Source of the DNA: an uncultured Prevotellaceae bacterium
GTDB lineage: Bacteria; Bacteroidota; Bacteroidia; Bacteroidales; Muribaculaceae
NCBI GenBank assembly: GCA_937904375.1
Contig: CALDIG010000189.1
Coordinates: forward strand, 1-12,487
Reading direction: 5' to 3'
Length of the DNA stretch: 12,487 nt
The translations under genes were made by a program, and so were the position numbers. Numbering within the stretch: position 1 is the stretch's first letter; each line of letters opens with the position of its first letter. The notes under the pieces were generated by a model. It ran no database searches. It saw only the letters and a program-made list of their open reading frames with translations, and had not been told where the DNA came from. Below, piece after piece: positions 12,312 to 12,487 of the stretch.

Positions 12312-12336
12312 GGACAAGGCACGCCTTGTCCCTACA
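12312..12336 (-). repeat. Single REP, GTAG-footed, arms ACAAG/CTTGT
   Basis: A 20-bp palindrome (12312-12331): GG, ACAAG, core GCACGC, CTTGT, CC, followed by CTACA (12332-12336), the complement of TGTAG. It lies within a CTCCCCCTT...GAGGGGGA inverted pair (12294-12346), so it may have been inserted into that palindrome. Confidence 0.8.
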
Positions 12337-12413
12337 TGAGGGGGAACTGTTGCAGATTAGTGTGAGCACGGCTAAATCGAAATCTTGAGTTGGGAAACAA
12401 GTGTAATAAGAGA

Positions 12414-12486
12414 CAAGTCGGAGACTTGGCGGTGTGCGAAACACATTGTGCGGTCAAGCTCGGAGAGCTTGGGCGCACTGTGTGTT
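12414..12486. repeat. GGA-loop hairpins, one compound
   Basis: CAAGTC-GGA-GACTTG (12414-12428) is a perfect hairpin. The second is compound: AACACA (12440), GTGCG (12448) and CAAGCTC (12455-12461), loop GGA, then GAGCTTG (12465-12471), CGCAC (12474) and TGTGTT (12481-12486). All three stems are perfect, separated by two symmetrical 2-by-2 mismatches. The GGA loop and an adjoining CAAG/CTTG clamp are shared by both hairpins. The window ends just after, so the full context is not visible. Confidence 0.7.
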
Positions 12487-12487
12487 T

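Larger units (their letters stand above)
11691..12487. other. About 800 bp without genes, filled with repeats
   Basis: No open frame here has a credible start, domain or signal. The region carries the tandem repeat, hairpins, REP sequences and MITE listed separately. In addition, GGAGGGTGTTGCAAAAC at 12002-12018 resembles an insertion-sequence end, but no inverted partner is present in the window, so it may be a remnant. Confidence 0.6.

Overview
The window looks like a chromosomal accessory region of a member of the Bacteroidales (Prevotella, Bacteroides or Muribaculaceae type). The grounds are Bacteroidetes-type promoters (TTG, about 19 nt, TAnnTTTG), the lack of strong Shine-Dalgarno sequences, many small lipoproteins with LTxC lipoboxes, and protein families typical of gut Bacteroidales. 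All convincing genes lie on the + strand. I cannot name the species.

Layout. (1) 78-2634: a tight three-gene unit of an exported protein, a small helix-turn-helix-like protein, and a membrane-anchored Ser/Thr kinase with a Pro/Thr-rich linker and an extracytoplasmic C-terminal domain. (2) 2831-4290: an AT-rich AbiE-type (type IV) toxin-antitoxin pair with an ATGA overlap. Both sides carry the same 10-bp-phased repeat motif, and the downstream block (4341-4766) contains an exact tandem duplication with a 190-bp period. (3) 4776-5250: a promoter followed at once by a terminator-like hairpin, then a highly structured presumptive non-coding RNA of about 260 nt (4909-5170), then a second copy of the same promoter. 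(4) 5291-6812: a zinc-ribbon/TM2 membrane protein and an SPFH (stomatin/prohibitin-like) protein ending in a GYF_2 domain. (5) 7123-9739: a four-helix membrane protein, three zinc-ribbon proteins (two with almost identical heads and unrelated tails) and a small lipoprotein. (6) 9882-11690: three more lipoprotein genes, one split by a MITE-like element. (7) 11691-12487: no gene, but dense repeats.

The most unusual content is between the genes, where several repeat systems are layered. One is a REP family with a constant GTAG foot, a 20-bp palindrome with variable but compensating arms, and a constant GC-RY-GC core; it forms two inverted pairs and two singles. A second is an AT-rich MITE-like element built on 7-bp telomere-like units; one copy disrupts a lipoprotein gene and another is itself interrupted by a REP pair. 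A third is a palindrome family that sits just after stop codons. A fourth is a 46-bp promoter module in three copies. A separate 152-bp MITE lies at 12096-12247.

Functional reading: the kinase unit probably senses an envelope signal. The TM2/SPFH/zinc-ribbon set looks like an inner-membrane organising or stress system with associated lipoproteins. The AbiE pair is a mobile defence or stability module. Two of the three promoter modules precede genes (5291 and 9882), suggesting shared regulation. These functional links are inferences from family and context.
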